NCBI GenBank assembly: GCA_022710585.1
Contig: JAKLGV010000001.1
Coordinates: forward strand, 1-64,000
Origin: Deltaproteobacteria bacterium
GTDB taxonomy: Bacteria > Desulfobacterota > Syntrophia > Syntrophales > Smithellaceae
DNA length: 64,000 nt
Reading direction: 5' to 3'
The notes under the pieces are model-generated. The model saw only the letters and a program-made list of their open reading frames with translations, was not told where the DNA came from and ran no database searches. A program made the translations under genes and the position numbers. Of this stretch, positions 1 to 7,725 are shown one piece after another (the first letter of the stretch is position 1; every line of letters starts with the position of its first letter).

Positions 1-2
1 AG

Positions 3-182
3 AAGCTGGTGCTCAAAACCTCTGACGCCAACCAGATCAACGATCTGGCCGTCAAACACGGGATGACGACGCTGCAGCAGGACGGCATCGACAAGGTCCT
101 CTCCGGCATCACCACCATTGAAGAGGTCCTCCGTGTCACCCGTACCCTCCAGCGCAATGAGGATATTGTCATTGAAGTGTAG
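3..182 (+). CDS. C-terminal end of a GspE/PilB-family secretion or pilus ATPase (partial)
   Basis: The window opens inside a gene; the third reading frame is open to a TAG at 180-182, giving 59 residues. The tail contains the segments DGIDKVLSGITTIEEVLRV and a closing acidic I-V-I-E-V, which is how type II secretion (GspE) and type IV pilus (PilB) assembly ATPases end. These cytoplasmic hexamers power pseudopilus or pilus assembly. The catalytic domain lies outside the window, so GspE and PilB cannot be told apart. dapF follows after 5 bases. Confidence 0.7.
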   Translation, partial: KLVLKTSDANQINDLAVKHGMTTLQQDGIDKVLSGITTIEEVLRVTRTLQRNEDIVIEV

Positions 183-187
183 AATTT

Positions 188-1009
188 ATGATTGAATTCT
201 ATAAAATGAGCGGCAGCGGCAATGATTTTATCATTATCGACAATCTCGACCTTTCTCTGGATGTCGGTGATTTATCCGAGTTCGCCCGCAAAATCTGTCA
301 GAGGAAATTTTCTGTGGGTGCGGATGGTCTGGTGATCATCGAACCTTCCGCTATCGCTGATTTTAAATGGCAGTTTTTCAATTCCGACGGCTCGGTGGCG
401 GAAATGTGCGGCAATGCCTCACGCTGCGTGGCGCGATTTGCCTACATGAAAGGGATTGCGGCAGCCGAGATGTCCTGGGAAACAATCGCCGGCCTCATCA
501 GCGCCTCCGTGACGGATGATGTCGTGAAAGTCCGGCTGACCGACCCCTCGCCGGTTGAATCGGCTATCACGCTGGAAGCCGACGGGCAGACGTTCATTCT
601 GGACGCGGTGGATACGGGCGTGCCGCACGCGGTTGCCTTCATCGATAATCTGGATCATTATGATGTGCAGGCCAACGGGCGCAAAATCCGCTTTCATGAC
701 TATTTTTCACCCCGGGGAACCAATGCCGACTTTGCCGAGGCACCGGACCGGCACCACATCACCGTGAGAACGTATGAACGCGGCGTGGAAGGCGAAACGC
801 TGGCCTGCGGCACGGGCATGGTGGCCGCCGTCATCGCCGCGGCGCAACGCGGCCTCGTGGACTCTCCGGTAAACGTGCTGGCGCGCGGCGGCGAAACCCT
901 GCGCGTCTATTTTGAAAATCAGGACGGCTGCTGGCGGGAAATTTATCTTGAAGGCCCGGTAAAAATGGTCTATCAGGGAATGCTTTTTGCGGAAGCGTAT
1001 CAATCATAG
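188..1009 (+). CDS. dapF: diaminopimelate epimerase
   Basis: Converts LL- to meso-diaminopimelate for lysine and peptidoglycan synthesis, in the cytoplasm. At 273 residues it has the usual family length. Both catalytic cysteine motifs are present: M-C-G-N-A-S-R-C near residue 75 and A-C-G-T-G-M near residue 205, and the N-terminus has the family signature K-M-S-G-S-G-N-D-F. It starts 5 bases after the preceding ATPase gene and is followed after 22 bases by dapL, the preceding step of the pathway, so the two are probably co-transcribed. No strong Shine-Dalgarno is visible before its ATG. Confidence 0.97.
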   Translation: MIEFYKMSGSGNDFIIIDNLDLSLDVGDLSEFARKICQRKFSVGADGLVIIEPSAIADFKWQFFNSDGSVAEMCGNASRCVARFAYMKGIAAAEMSWETIAGLISASVTDDVVKVRLTDPSPVESAITLEADGQTFILDAVDTGVPHAVAFIDNLDHYDVQANGRKIRFHDYFSPRGTNADFAEAPDRHHITVRTYERGVEGETLACGTGMVAAVIAAAQRGLVDSPVNVLARGGETLRVYFENQDGCWREIYLEGPVKMVYQGMLFAEAYQS

Positions 1010-1031
1010 ATCTCAATCTGGAGGATGAAAA

Positions 1032-2198
1032 TTGAAAAAAGCGGATAAACTGGCGAAGATACCGCCCTACCTGTTCATGGAGCTGCGGAAAAAAATCAAC
1101 AAGGCCAAGGCCGACGGGATTGATGTGATTTCCCTAGCCATCGGCGATCCGGTGGAAGCGACACCCAAATCCATCATTCAGGAGCTTTGCGCGACGGCAC
1201 ACGATCCTCTGAATCACCGTTATCCGACCGATGAAGAAAAGGGCATGCTGGCTTACCGGCGCGAAATCGCCCAATGGTACGCGACGCGCTACGGCGTCAA
1301 GCTGAATCCGGAAAATGAAATTCTCGGTCTCATCGGCTCCAAGGAAGGCTGCCATCATTTCATCATCGCACGGGTCAATCCGGATGATGTCGTTTTGATG
1401 ACCGATCCCGGCTACCCCGCTTACCGCGCGAGCATCCTGCTGGGAGGCGGTATTCCCTATAATGTTCCCATTCTGCCGCAGAATCATTATCTGCCGGTGT
1501 TTGAGGACATTCCAACGGATGTCGCGAGAAAAGCCACGGCCATGTTTTTGAACTATCCCAACAACCCGACCGGCGCCTGCGCGACCATGGCGTTTTTAAA
1601 CCGGCTGGTTGAGTTCGCCCGCGCCTACGACATCGCCGTCTGTTACGACAATCCCTACAGCGAAATCGTTTTTGCCGGACAGAAGCGGATCAGTTTTCTG
1701 ATGGCCAGAGGCGCGAAAGAGGTCGGCATCGAACTCAATTCGCTGTCCAAACCCTTCAATATGTGCGGCTGGCGGCTGGGGATGGCCTGCGGCAATCCGG
1801 ACCTGATCGCGGCCATCAGCAAGGTCAAGGAAAACACGGATTCGGGCATCTTCAATCCGATTCAGTTTGCCGGAATCAAAGCGCTGCAGAAAGAAGCGCC
1901 TTTCATTGACAAAATGCTGAAGACTTACGGGACGCGCCGGGAACTGGTGCTCCAGACCTTGAAGAAAATAGGCATCAGGTTTAATCCGCCGAAGGGAACG
2001 TTTTACCTCTGGGTACCGGTGCCGAAAGGCCTGACGTCGCTGGAGTTCACCAACCGTCTGTTTGACAAAACCGGCGTGGTGGTCGCGTCCGGCACGGCCT
2101 ACGGCCAGTATGGCGAGGGCTTTGTGCGCATCTCGCTGACGGTTCCGGACAAACGCTTGAAAGAAGCGATGGCCAGAATCGAGAAGGAATTTGCATAG
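1032..2198 (+). CDS. dapL: LL-diaminopimelate aminotransferase
   Basis: PLP-dependent fold-type I aminotransferase of 388 residues that makes LL-diaminopimelate directly from tetrahydrodipicolinate, bypassing the succinylase or acetylase routes. Visible motifs are the N-terminal S-L-A-I-G-D-P, N-Y-P-N-N-P-T-G in the middle, and S-L-S-K-P-F-N-M-C-G-W-R with the PLP lysine. The neighbouring dapF supports DapL rather than a generic aspartate aminotransferase. The start is TTG at 1032, chosen because GGAGG lies at 1020-1024, seven bases upstream. Transcription probably ends at the hairpin 31 bases after the stop. Confidence 0.93.
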   Translation: MKKADKLAKIPPYLFMELRKKINKAKADGIDVISLAIGDPVEATPKSIIQELCATAHDPLNHRYPTDEEKGMLAYRREIAQWYATRYGVKLNPENEILGLIGSKEGCHHFIIARVNPDDVVLMTDPGYPAYRASILLGGGIPYNVPILPQNHYLPVFEDIPTDVARKATAMFLNYPNNPTGACATMAFLNRLVEFARAYDIAVCYDNPYSEIVFAGQKRISFLMARGAKEVGIELNSLSKPFNMCGWRLGMACGNPDLIAAISKVKENTDSGIFNPIQFAGIKALQKEAPFIDKMLKTYGTRRELVLQTLKKIGIRFNPPKGTFYLWVPVPKGLTSLEFTNRLFDKTGVVVASGTAYGQYGEGFVRISLTVPDKRLKEAMARIEKEFA

Positions 2199-2228
2199 TA
2201 GCTTCGTATTCTTCGCATAACTTTTCAT

Positions 2229-2269
2229 GCTGGTTCAATCCCGACTTGTCGGGATTGAACCAGCTTTTT
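2229..2269 (+). terminator. rho-independent terminator after dapL
   Basis: A perfect 16-bp stem (GCTGGTTCAATCCCGA at 2229-2244 with its complement at 2249-2264) has a 4-base loop and is followed by five Ts. It closes the dapF-dapL unit. Confidence 0.95.
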
Positions 2270-2324
2270 ATTCTGTCATGAAATAGCAACACACAACATC
2301 TGATTCAATCTGCAAAAAGGAGGC

Positions 2325-2375
2325 ATGATGCGCATACTTAAAAAAATCATTGTCGGGTTGTTGGTTTTTTTATAG
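2325..2375 (+). CDS. tiny hydrophobic ORF (16 aa), possibly a gene remnant
   Basis: ATG ATG at 2325 follows an AAAAAGGAGG ribosome site and encodes MMRILKKIIVGLLVFL, then TAG. It looks like the beginning of a signal peptide whose gene stops at once. It may be a truncated exported-protein gene or a real small membrane peptide. Its ribosome-site and start region is nearly repeated at 3095-3114, beyond the toxin-antitoxin pair. Nothing else identifies it. Confidence 0.3.
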   Translation: MMRILKKIIVGLLVFL

Positions 2376-2404
2376 TGCACGACCTTATCGGATTCTCGGT
2401 CTGA

Positions 2405-2426
2405 TTCCCAAACTGCAGTCTGGGAA
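2405..2426. repeat. REP-like palindrome
   Basis: A 22-bp palindrome with arms TTCCCA and TGGGAA around a central ACTGCAGT, with one mismatched pair (2411 and 2420). Palindromes with TTCCCA/TGGGAA arms are a common form of REP element in many bacteria. It sits alone in the 348-base intergenic stretch 2199-2546, which otherwise holds the dapL terminator, the tiny ORF at 2325 and the toxin-antitoxin promoter. I found no second copy in the window. Confidence 0.45.
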
Positions 2427-2484
2427 CAAGACCAATTTCTCACGCCTTACGTTTACATAGCCCCTTTTCATCCTGTTTTCATCC

Positions 2485-2514
2485 TTGACATGGTGTGCCC
2501 TAAGTGTTACACTT
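2485..2514 (+). promoter_or_regulatory. toxin-antitoxin promoter with overlapping operator palindrome
   Basis: TTGACA at 2485-2490 and TACACT at 2508-2513 are separated by 17 bases. A perfect 13-base palindrome AAGTGT-T-ACACTT at 2502-2514 covers the -10 box. This is where a ribbon-helix-helix antitoxin would be expected to bind and repress its own operon. The promoter lies about 30 bases upstream of the antitoxin start. Confidence 0.65.
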
Positions 2515-2546
2515 ATACCCAAATAAAAGAAGGAAGAAATTGAAAG

Positions 2547-2774
2547 ATGCCTACTCGAAATCCACGTGTCAACATCGTTGTCGAACCGCCGATTTACGGC
2601 GTTATGCATGATCTGGCGGCCAGCGAAGGCGTTTCCATGTCCACCCTGGCCCGCGATCTGATCCGTGAAGCGCTTGAGTTACGCGAAGATGTTACCCTTG
2701 CGGTATGGGCCACTCAAAGAGAAAAGACGTTCAGCAGGAAACAGGCGTTATCGCATGAAGAGACGTGGAAATAG
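2547..2774 (+). CDS. RelB-like ribbon-helix-helix antitoxin
   Basis: A 75-residue protein. Residues 6-45 fit a ribbon-helix-helix DNA-binding fold: a short strand (P-R-V-N-I-V-V), then two helices around the turn S-E-G-V-S-M-S. The C-terminus ends in A-L-S-H-E-E-T-W, a tail seen in RelB/DinJ-type antitoxins, which would wrap the toxin. It is expected to neutralise the downstream toxin and repress the operon through the palindrome at 2502-2514. The ribosome site is GAAGGAAG; the toxin starts three bases after this gene's stop. Confidence 0.82.
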   Translation: MPTRNPRVNIVVEPPIYGVMHDLAASEGVSMSTLARDLIREALELREDVTLAVWATQREKTFSRKQALSHEETWK

Positions 2775-2777
2775 ATC

Positions 2778-3053
2778 ATGTCGTTTACATTACGTTATCA
2801 TCCCGCTGTTCGCAGCGAAGACTTAGCGCTCATCGACAAAAAGACGAAAACCCGCATTCGCAAAGCTATTGAAACCAGGCTTCCAATCGCTCCTCACCAG
2901 TATGGACAACCTTTGCGTAAAACCCTGAAAGGCTACTGGAAGCTCCGTGTCGGTGACTATCGGGTTGTTTTCAAAATCGTAGAATCCGAGGTCTGGATTC
3001 TTGGCATCCGGCATCGGAAAGCGGTATATTCGGAAATGGGCGCAAGGCGGTAG
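2778..3053 (+). CDS. RelE/ParE-superfamily toxin
   Basis: A 91-residue basic protein with the RelE/ParE layout: N-terminal helices, then P-L-R-K-T-L-K-G-Y-W-K-L-R-V-G-D-Y-R-V-V-F as the central strands, and a C-terminal strand with I-L-G-I-R-H-R-K. RelE members cleave mRNA on the ribosome and ParE members poison gyrase. The R-V-G-D-Y-R motif and the C-terminal H-R-K fit the mRNA-cleaving type better, but this is not settled. It is tightly coupled to the antitoxin (3-base gap). Confidence 0.85.
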   Translation: MSFTLRYHPAVRSEDLALIDKKTKTRIRKAIETRLPIAPHQYGQPLRKTLKGYWKLRVGDYRVVFKIVESEVWILGIRHRKAVYSEMGARR

Positions 3054-3159
3054 AGACCGGGGGCGGCTGTCTCCCATTAAAAGATTAAAAGCATCAGGAG
3101 GCATGACGCGCATCCTGCAAACAATTAACATTATATCATAAAGGAAAGAGAGATTTTTT

Positions 3160-4191
3160 ATGGAAATGGGAATCCTGGGGCTTTCGCAAAGCGGAAAGAG
3201 CACCCTGTTTGAAATCATGACCGGTGTGAAGAGCACCGCGCATCACAACGAAACGGTTGTGCGCGGCCAGGCTTCCGTGCCGGATGAGCGCTTCGATAAG
3301 CTTGTCGAAATATATAAACCGGTGAAAATTTCTCCGGCCAAAGTGCCTTTTGTGGATGTGCATGCCGTGGGCGATCATCCCTGGGAGGCCATCCGTCAGA
3401 ATTTGAGCGGCACCGACGGCATCCTGCATGTCGTGGACGGTTTTTCCCTGCCCGATGTTCCGTTGAGCATCGAAGCCTATCGCAAGCTCGAAGATGAACT
3501 GATTCTGGCCGATCTGCTCGTCATCGAAAAAAAGCTGGAACGTCTGGCCAAGATGTCCAAGAAAGCCATCTCCCCGCAGGAGACGGCGCAAAATGATCTG
3601 CTGCCCGGATTGAAGGAATGTCTGGAAGCCGGCAAGCCGCTGCGCGCGGCCAAACTCACGTCCGCCGACGTGTTTACGCTGCGGAGCTTCTCTTTCTGGA
3701 CGATCAAGCCGGAGCTGGTGGTCGTCAATGTGGCAGAGGACAATCCGACTTTCGCCGACCAGTTCGCCGCCGAAGCCAAACTGACCGAACCGGTGATGGG
3801 CATCTGCTGCAAGATCGAAGCGGAGCTCGCCGGACTGGATCCCGCCGAGCAGAAGGAATTTCTGGCCACGATGGATATTGCGGAACCGGCCTTCGGACGG
3901 ATCATCCGCGGTGCTTTTTCGCTGCTGGGGCGAATGTCTTTCTTCACGGTGGGCGAAGACGAGGTCAAAGCCTGGGTCATTCCCGTCCAGACGAAAGCGC
4001 CCAAAGCAGCCGGCGCGATTCATAATGACTTTGAACGCGGCTTCATCAAGGCGGAAGTGATGCACTATGATGATTTTGTCGCCCACAACTGCTCCACCGC
4101 TCAGGTCAAGTCCTCCGGAAAGCTGCGGCTGGAAGGCAAGGAGTACATCGTGCAGGACGGCGATATCATCACGTTCCGCTTCAACGTTTAG
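3160..4191 (+). CDS. divergent YchF/Obg-family P-loop NTPase with C-terminal TGS domain
   Basis: A 343-residue cytoplasmic protein. The P-loop G-L-S-Q-S-G-K-S-T is at residues 6-14, a middle helical region covers about 110-200, and a TGS-like end reads E-Y-I-V-Q-D-G-D-I-I-T-F-R-F-N-V, nearly identical to the YchF C-terminus. Canonical YchF has G-F-P-N-V-G-K-S-T in the P-loop and D-I-A-G-L in switch II; here they are replaced, the latter by D-V-H-A-V-G. It is about 20 residues shorter than E. coli YchF. It is probably a lineage-specific paralog that binds ATP or GTP and perhaps ribosomes. Ribosome site AAAGGAAAG precedes ATG at 3160. Confidence 0.75.
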   Translation: MEMGILGLSQSGKSTLFEIMTGVKSTAHHNETVVRGQASVPDERFDKLVEIYKPVKISPAKVPFVDVHAVGDHPWEAIRQNLSGTDGILHVVDGFSLPDVPLSIEAYRKLEDELILADLLVIEKKLERLAKMSKKAISPQETAQNDLLPGLKECLEAGKPLRAAKLTSADVFTLRSFSFWTIKPELVVVNVAEDNPTFADQFAAEAKLTEPVMGICCKIEAELAGLDPAEQKEFLATMDIAEPAFGRIIRGAFSLLGRMSFFTVGEDEVKAWVIPVQTKAPKAAGAIHNDFERGFIKAEVMHYDDFVAHNCSTAQVKSSGKLRLEGKEYIVQDGDIITFRFNV

Positions 4192-4224
4192 GCAGTTGCA
4201 TCCGACACATCAACGGGCCCTCCG

Positions 4225-6090
4225 ATGAAGAGAATTTTAGGCATCTCAGCTTTCTATCATGACTCGGCCGCGGCAGTGACGGTGGACGGTAAGATCATCG
4301 CCGCCGCGCAGGAAGAGCGCTTTACCGGAAAAAAACACACGCCGGACTTTCCCATCCACGCCATTCAATATTGTCTGACAGAAGCGGGACTGACCATCGA
4401 CGATTTAGACGCCGTTGTTTTTTATGACAAGCCTTTCCTGAAGTTCGAACGACTACTGGAAACCTATTACGCTTTCGCTCCCCGCGGCGCGGCCTCATTC
4501 GTCAGGGCGATGCCGGTCTGGCTGAACGAAAAACTGTTTTTAAAAAAACTGGTTTTCGACAGCCTGAGGGAAATCGGCGATTACAACAAAAAGAAAATCA
4601 GGCTGCTGTTTCCCGAACATCATCTGTCTCACGCGGCCGGCGCTTTTTTCCCCTCGCCCTATGGGAAGGCGGCCATCCTGACGATCGACGGCGTCGGGGA
4701 GTGGTGCACCGCGTCGATCGCCGGAGGCGAGGGCAACAAAATCACCTTCTTCAAAGAAATGCATTTTCCTCATTCCGCAGGTTTGCTCTACAGCGCGTTT
4801 ACCTATTATCTGGGATTTACCGTCAATTCGGGAGAGTACAAACTCATGGGGCTGGCGCCTTACGGGAATCCGCATGTGGCACAAACAAAAAAATTCATCG
4901 ACATCATTAAAACAAAACTGGTCGATATCAAAGAAGACGGTTCTGTGTGGCTCAATCAGGATTTCTTTAATTACGCCACGGGTTTGACGATGGTGAAAGA
5001 CAGGGATTGGGAAAAGCTTTTCGGCTTTCCGAGAAGAATAGCCGAAACGGAAATCACACAGCATCACTGCAATCTGGCCTGCGCCATCCAGAATGTCACC
5101 GAGGAGATTGTTTTGAAAATGGCGCACGAGGCCAAAAGTCTTACCGGCGCGGAAAACCTGTGCCTGGCCGGCGGCGTCGCCCTGAACTGCGTGGCCAACG
5201 GCAAATTGCTGCGGGAAAAAATCTTCAAACATATTTTCATTCAACCGGCGGCCGGCGACGCGGGAGGCGCTCTGGGCGCGGCACTCGCGGCACACTTCAT
5301 TTATTTTGAACAGGAGCGAAATGCCGACGGGCAGCATGATCAGATGTCCGGCGCTTTTCTCGGCCCCGCTTTTACGGCCGGGGACATTGAAGCCCTAAAC
5401 AACAAATTCAACGCGGTTTGCCGTCGCTACGGCGATTTCAACGAAATGACGAAGTACATCGCCGCGAAAATTGCCGAGGGGATGGTGGTGGGATGGTTCC
5501 AGGGCAAAATGGAATTCGGCCCCCGCGCGCTCGGCAACCGCAGCATTCTGGCCGACGCCCGCAATCCGGAAATGCAGCAAAAGCTGAATCTCAAAATAAA
5601 ATACCGTGAGGCTTTCCGGCCGTTCGCTCCTTCCGTTCTGGCGGAGGATGTGCGGGACTATTTTAATCTGGAAACCGATTCTCCGTATATGCTGCTTACC
5701 GCTTTCGTCCGGGAAGCAAGGAGAAACCCACTCCCCGCTGACTACGATGATTTGCCGCCGCGCGACAGGCTTTCCTGCCTGCGCAGCGATCTTCCTTCCG
5801 TTACGCATCTGGATTTCTCGGCCAGAATTCAGACTGTGCACAAAGAAACTCATCCCCGGTTCCGACAGCTCATCAACGCCTTTAAGGACCTGACCGGCTG
5901 CGCGGCCGTGATCAACACCAGTTTCAACGTCCGGGGCAAACCGCTGGTCTGCACGCCTGAGGACGCCTACCGTTGTTTTATGGGCACGGAAATGGATTAT
6001 CTGGTGATGGAAGATTTCGTTTACTGCAAGGCGGAACAGCACGACTGGCAAAACAAAGAAAAATGGAAAGTGACGGTTGACGCTGATTGA
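4225..6090 (+). CDS. NodU/CmcH/TobZ-family O-carbamoyltransferase
   Basis: A 621-residue enzyme expected to make carbamoyl-adenylate from carbamoyl phosphate and ATP and pass the carbamoyl group to a hydroxyl of a sugar or metabolite. The N-terminal Kae1-like domain begins I-L-G-I-S-A-F-Y-H-D-S-A-A and has H-H-L-S-H-A-A at residues 132-138. The C-terminal carbamoyltransferase domain has F-G-P-R-A-L-G-N-R-S-I and ends with I-N-T-S-F-N-V-R-G-K-P. It leads a tight cluster with an SGNH hydrolase, a DUF5989 protein and an SxtJ protein, suggesting modification of a glycan or surface metabolite. The acceptor is unknown. Confidence 0.9.
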   Translation: MKRILGISAFYHDSAAAVTVDGKIIAAAQEERFTGKKHTPDFPIHAIQYCLTEAGLTIDDLDAVVFYDKPFLKFERLLETYYAFAPRGAASFVRAMPVWLNEKLFLKKLVFDSLREIGDYNKKKIRLLFPEHHLSHAAGAFFPSPYGKAAILTIDGVGEWCTASIAGGEGNKITFFKEMHFPHSAGLLYSAFTYYLGFTVNSGEYKLMGLAPYGNPHVAQTKKFIDIIKTKLVDIKEDGSVWLNQDFFNYATGLTMVKDRDWEKLFGFPRRIAETEITQHHCNLACAIQNVTEEIVLKMAHEAKSLTGAENLCLAGGVALNCVANGKLLREKIFKHIFIQPAAGDAGGALGAALAAHFIYFEQERNADGQHDQMSGAFLGPAFTAGDIEALNNKFNAVCRRYGDFNEMTKYIAAKIAEGMVVGWFQGKMEFGPRALGNRSILADARNPEMQQKLNLKIKYREAFRPFAPSVLAEDVRDYFNLETDSPYMLLTAFVREARRNPLPADYDDLPPRDRLSCLRSDLPSVTHLDFSARIQTVHKETHPRFRQLINAFKDLTGCAAVINTSFNVRGKPLVCTPEDAYRCFMGTEMDYLVMEDFVYCKAEQHDWQNKEKWKVTVDAD

Positions 6091-7178
6091 TGAAAAATAT
6101 TTTTCTGCAAATCCTGATCCTTATCCTCCTGCTTGCGGCCGCTCTGGCCCTGCCGATGTTTTATCCGGCGGGCGCGGCGGTGTATGTCCGCCTGCTGCTG
6201 CTTTTGCTGATACTCGCGGTAGGCCTGAAATTATTCAAAACGGCTTTCATTGATCGCCGGGTCGGCAAAACAGCGGCCAATGCCGCGACGGTTCTGCTTT
6301 CACTTTTCGCCCTGCTGATCGCGCTGGAAGCGGTCTTCATGTTTATTCCCCGCTCGCATTCCGCCGATCACACCCTGGCTTCCAAACTCTGGTACGCGAA
6401 ATACTGGCAGCCAATCAATTCACTGGGATTCAGAGACAGGGAACCGGACAACAGGAATCCGGTGATTTTATTTGTGGGTGATTCCTTCACCGCAGGTCAT
6501 GGGCTGAAATCAGTGAATGACAGGTTTTCCGATATCGTCGGTCGGGGGTTGAACACCCGGCAACAGAAATATTCCGTGGTGAACATCGGTCGTCCCAATT
6601 TCGATTCCCGGGACGAGTATGAAGCGATGATAGATTTTATCTACCGCACCAGAATCAAACCGGTAAAAATAATCCTGCAATACTGCGGCAATGATATTGA
6701 AGGCGCGGCCGCCCGGAACGGCCTGATCTTTGAAGGCTTCCGCCCGCCTGAAGATATGAATCAATTCGTCCTGCTGATCGGATCGGGTTCTTATTTTTTC
6801 AATTACGTCTATTTTCTTCTTCCGCGGGAATATCTGGGCGTTTCTTATATAAAATATTTGACGAACGCCTATAAAAATGATCAGGTGCTGGCACAGCATC
6901 GCGATGACCTGAAGCTATTTGTGGATTATGCCCGGCAAAATTCCATCCCGCTGATGGTGGTGGCCTTTCCTTTTCTGACCGAACTTGAAATGAGCGATGC
7001 GCTGTACGTCAACAGGATCACCGGCTTCTTCAGGACTCAGGGAATTAGTGTGATCAACGTCTCGGATCTGGCAAGAAAGATGCCGGTTGAAGAAAGGGTG
7101 GTCAACCAAAATGACACGCACGCGTCGATAAAGCTCAACAAAATGATTGCAGCGGAAATTTTAAACAGGCTGAAATAG
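6090..7178 (+). CDS. membrane-anchored SGNH/GDSL hydrolase
   Basis: Three hydrophobic segments fill the first 95 residues and are followed by an SGNH domain. Block I is F-V-G-D-S-F-T-A-G-H-G near residue 130, block II is around N-I-G-R-P-N, block III is C-G-N-D-I, and the C-terminal catalytic D-T-H is in Q-N-D-T-H-A-S. Such enzymes add or remove acyl groups on surface carbohydrates. I take ATG at 6090, overlapping the carbamoyltransferase stop by one base; an in-frame TTG at 6087 directly precedes it. Its place between the carbamoyltransferase and DUF5989/SxtJ genes implies a shared substrate. Confidence 0.8.
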   Translation: MKNIFLQILILILLLAAALALPMFYPAGAAVYVRLLLLLLILAVGLKLFKTAFIDRRVGKTAANAATVLLSLFALLIALEAVFMFIPRSHSADHTLASKLWYAKYWQPINSLGFRDREPDNRNPVILFVGDSFTAGHGLKSVNDRFSDIVGRGLNTRQQKYSVVNIGRPNFDSRDEYEAMIDFIYRTRIKPVKIILQYCGNDIEGAAARNGLIFEGFRPPEDMNQFVLLIGSGSYFFNYVYFLLPREYLGVSYIKYLTNAYKNDQVLAQHRDDLKLFVDYARQNSIPLMVVAFPFLTELEMSDALYVNRITGFFRTQGISVINVSDLARKMPVEERVVNQNDTHASIKLNKMIAAEILNRLK

Positions 7179-7189
7179 AGACGGAGAAA

Positions 7190-7339
7190 ATGGATTTCAT
7201 CAAAGACATCTGGCTTTTTTTGCGGGAAAGAAAAAAATACTGGCTCGCGCCCATCATTATTGTGCTGTTGCTGCTCGGATTTCTGATCGTGTTTGCGGGG
7301 AGCAGCGCAATGTCGCCTTTTATCTATACGCTTTTTTAA
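7190..7339 (+). CDS. DUF5989-family small membrane protein (49 aa)
   Basis: A short gene with an ACGGAGAAA ribosome site before its ATG. It begins M-D-F-I-K-D-I-W-L-F-L-R-E-R-K-K and continues into one hydrophobic helix (about residues 18-37), ending in S-P-F-I-Y-T-L-F. This pattern matches the small DUF5989 proteins that accompany carbamoyltransferases and SxtJ proteins. The function is unknown; it is probably a small inner-membrane partner. It lies 11 bases after the SGNH gene and 4 bases before the SxtJ gene. Confidence 0.8.
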   Translation: MDFIKDIWLFLRERKKYWLAPIIIVLLLLGFLIVFAGSSAMSPFIYTLF

Positions 7340-7343
7340 AACG

Positions 7344-7712
7344 ATGAACAAACACAGGAAAAATCCCAAACTGACCATGCTGATGCTCTGTATCGCGTGT
7401 GTTGTTCTTTATCTGATGACCGGGTGGCGCTGGACTATTCCGGCGGCTTTAGGCATTGGACTGATCGGTGTTTTTTCAGCGTCTTTGAGTTCACGGATCG
7501 ATGACCTGTGGATGAAGTTCGCCTCGCTGTTGCAGCGGGTGATGACGCGCGTCCTGCTGCTGGCAATTTTTTTTCTGCTGCTTCTGCCCGTCGCCCTGCT
7601 TTCAAGACTCTTCGGCGCGCATGATCCTTTAAATCTGAAGAATCAATCGTCCAGCAATTTTAAAAACGTCAGCAAAACATTCGATAAAGCGTCTTTTGAA
7701 AAGCCCTGGTAG
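7344..7712 (+). CDS. SxtJ-family membrane protein
   Basis: A 122-residue protein with three hydrophobic helices (about residues 12-29, 31-48 and 67-90) and a polar C-terminal tail. Size, layout and position after DUF5989 fit the SxtJ family, named from saxitoxin clusters but widespread beside carbamoyltransferases. ATG at 7344 is preferred over the upstream in-frame start at 7293, which would overlap the DUF5989 gene by 47 bases and lacks a ribosome site. It ends the cassette; the next gene is convergent. Confidence 0.78.
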   Translation: MNKHRKNPKLTMLMLCIACVVLYLMTGWRWTIPAALGIGLIGVFSASLSSRIDDLWMKFASLLQRVMTRVLLLAIFFLLLLPVALLSRLFGAHDPLNLKNQSSSNFKNVSKTFDKASFEKPW

Positions 7713-7725
7713 AGACACGGGGCGT

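Noticed and set aside
3136-4086. 316-codon minus-strand frame opposite the YchF-like gene
   Set aside because: The plus-strand gene has a P-loop and TGS end; the opposite frame looks like a reverse-complement artefact.
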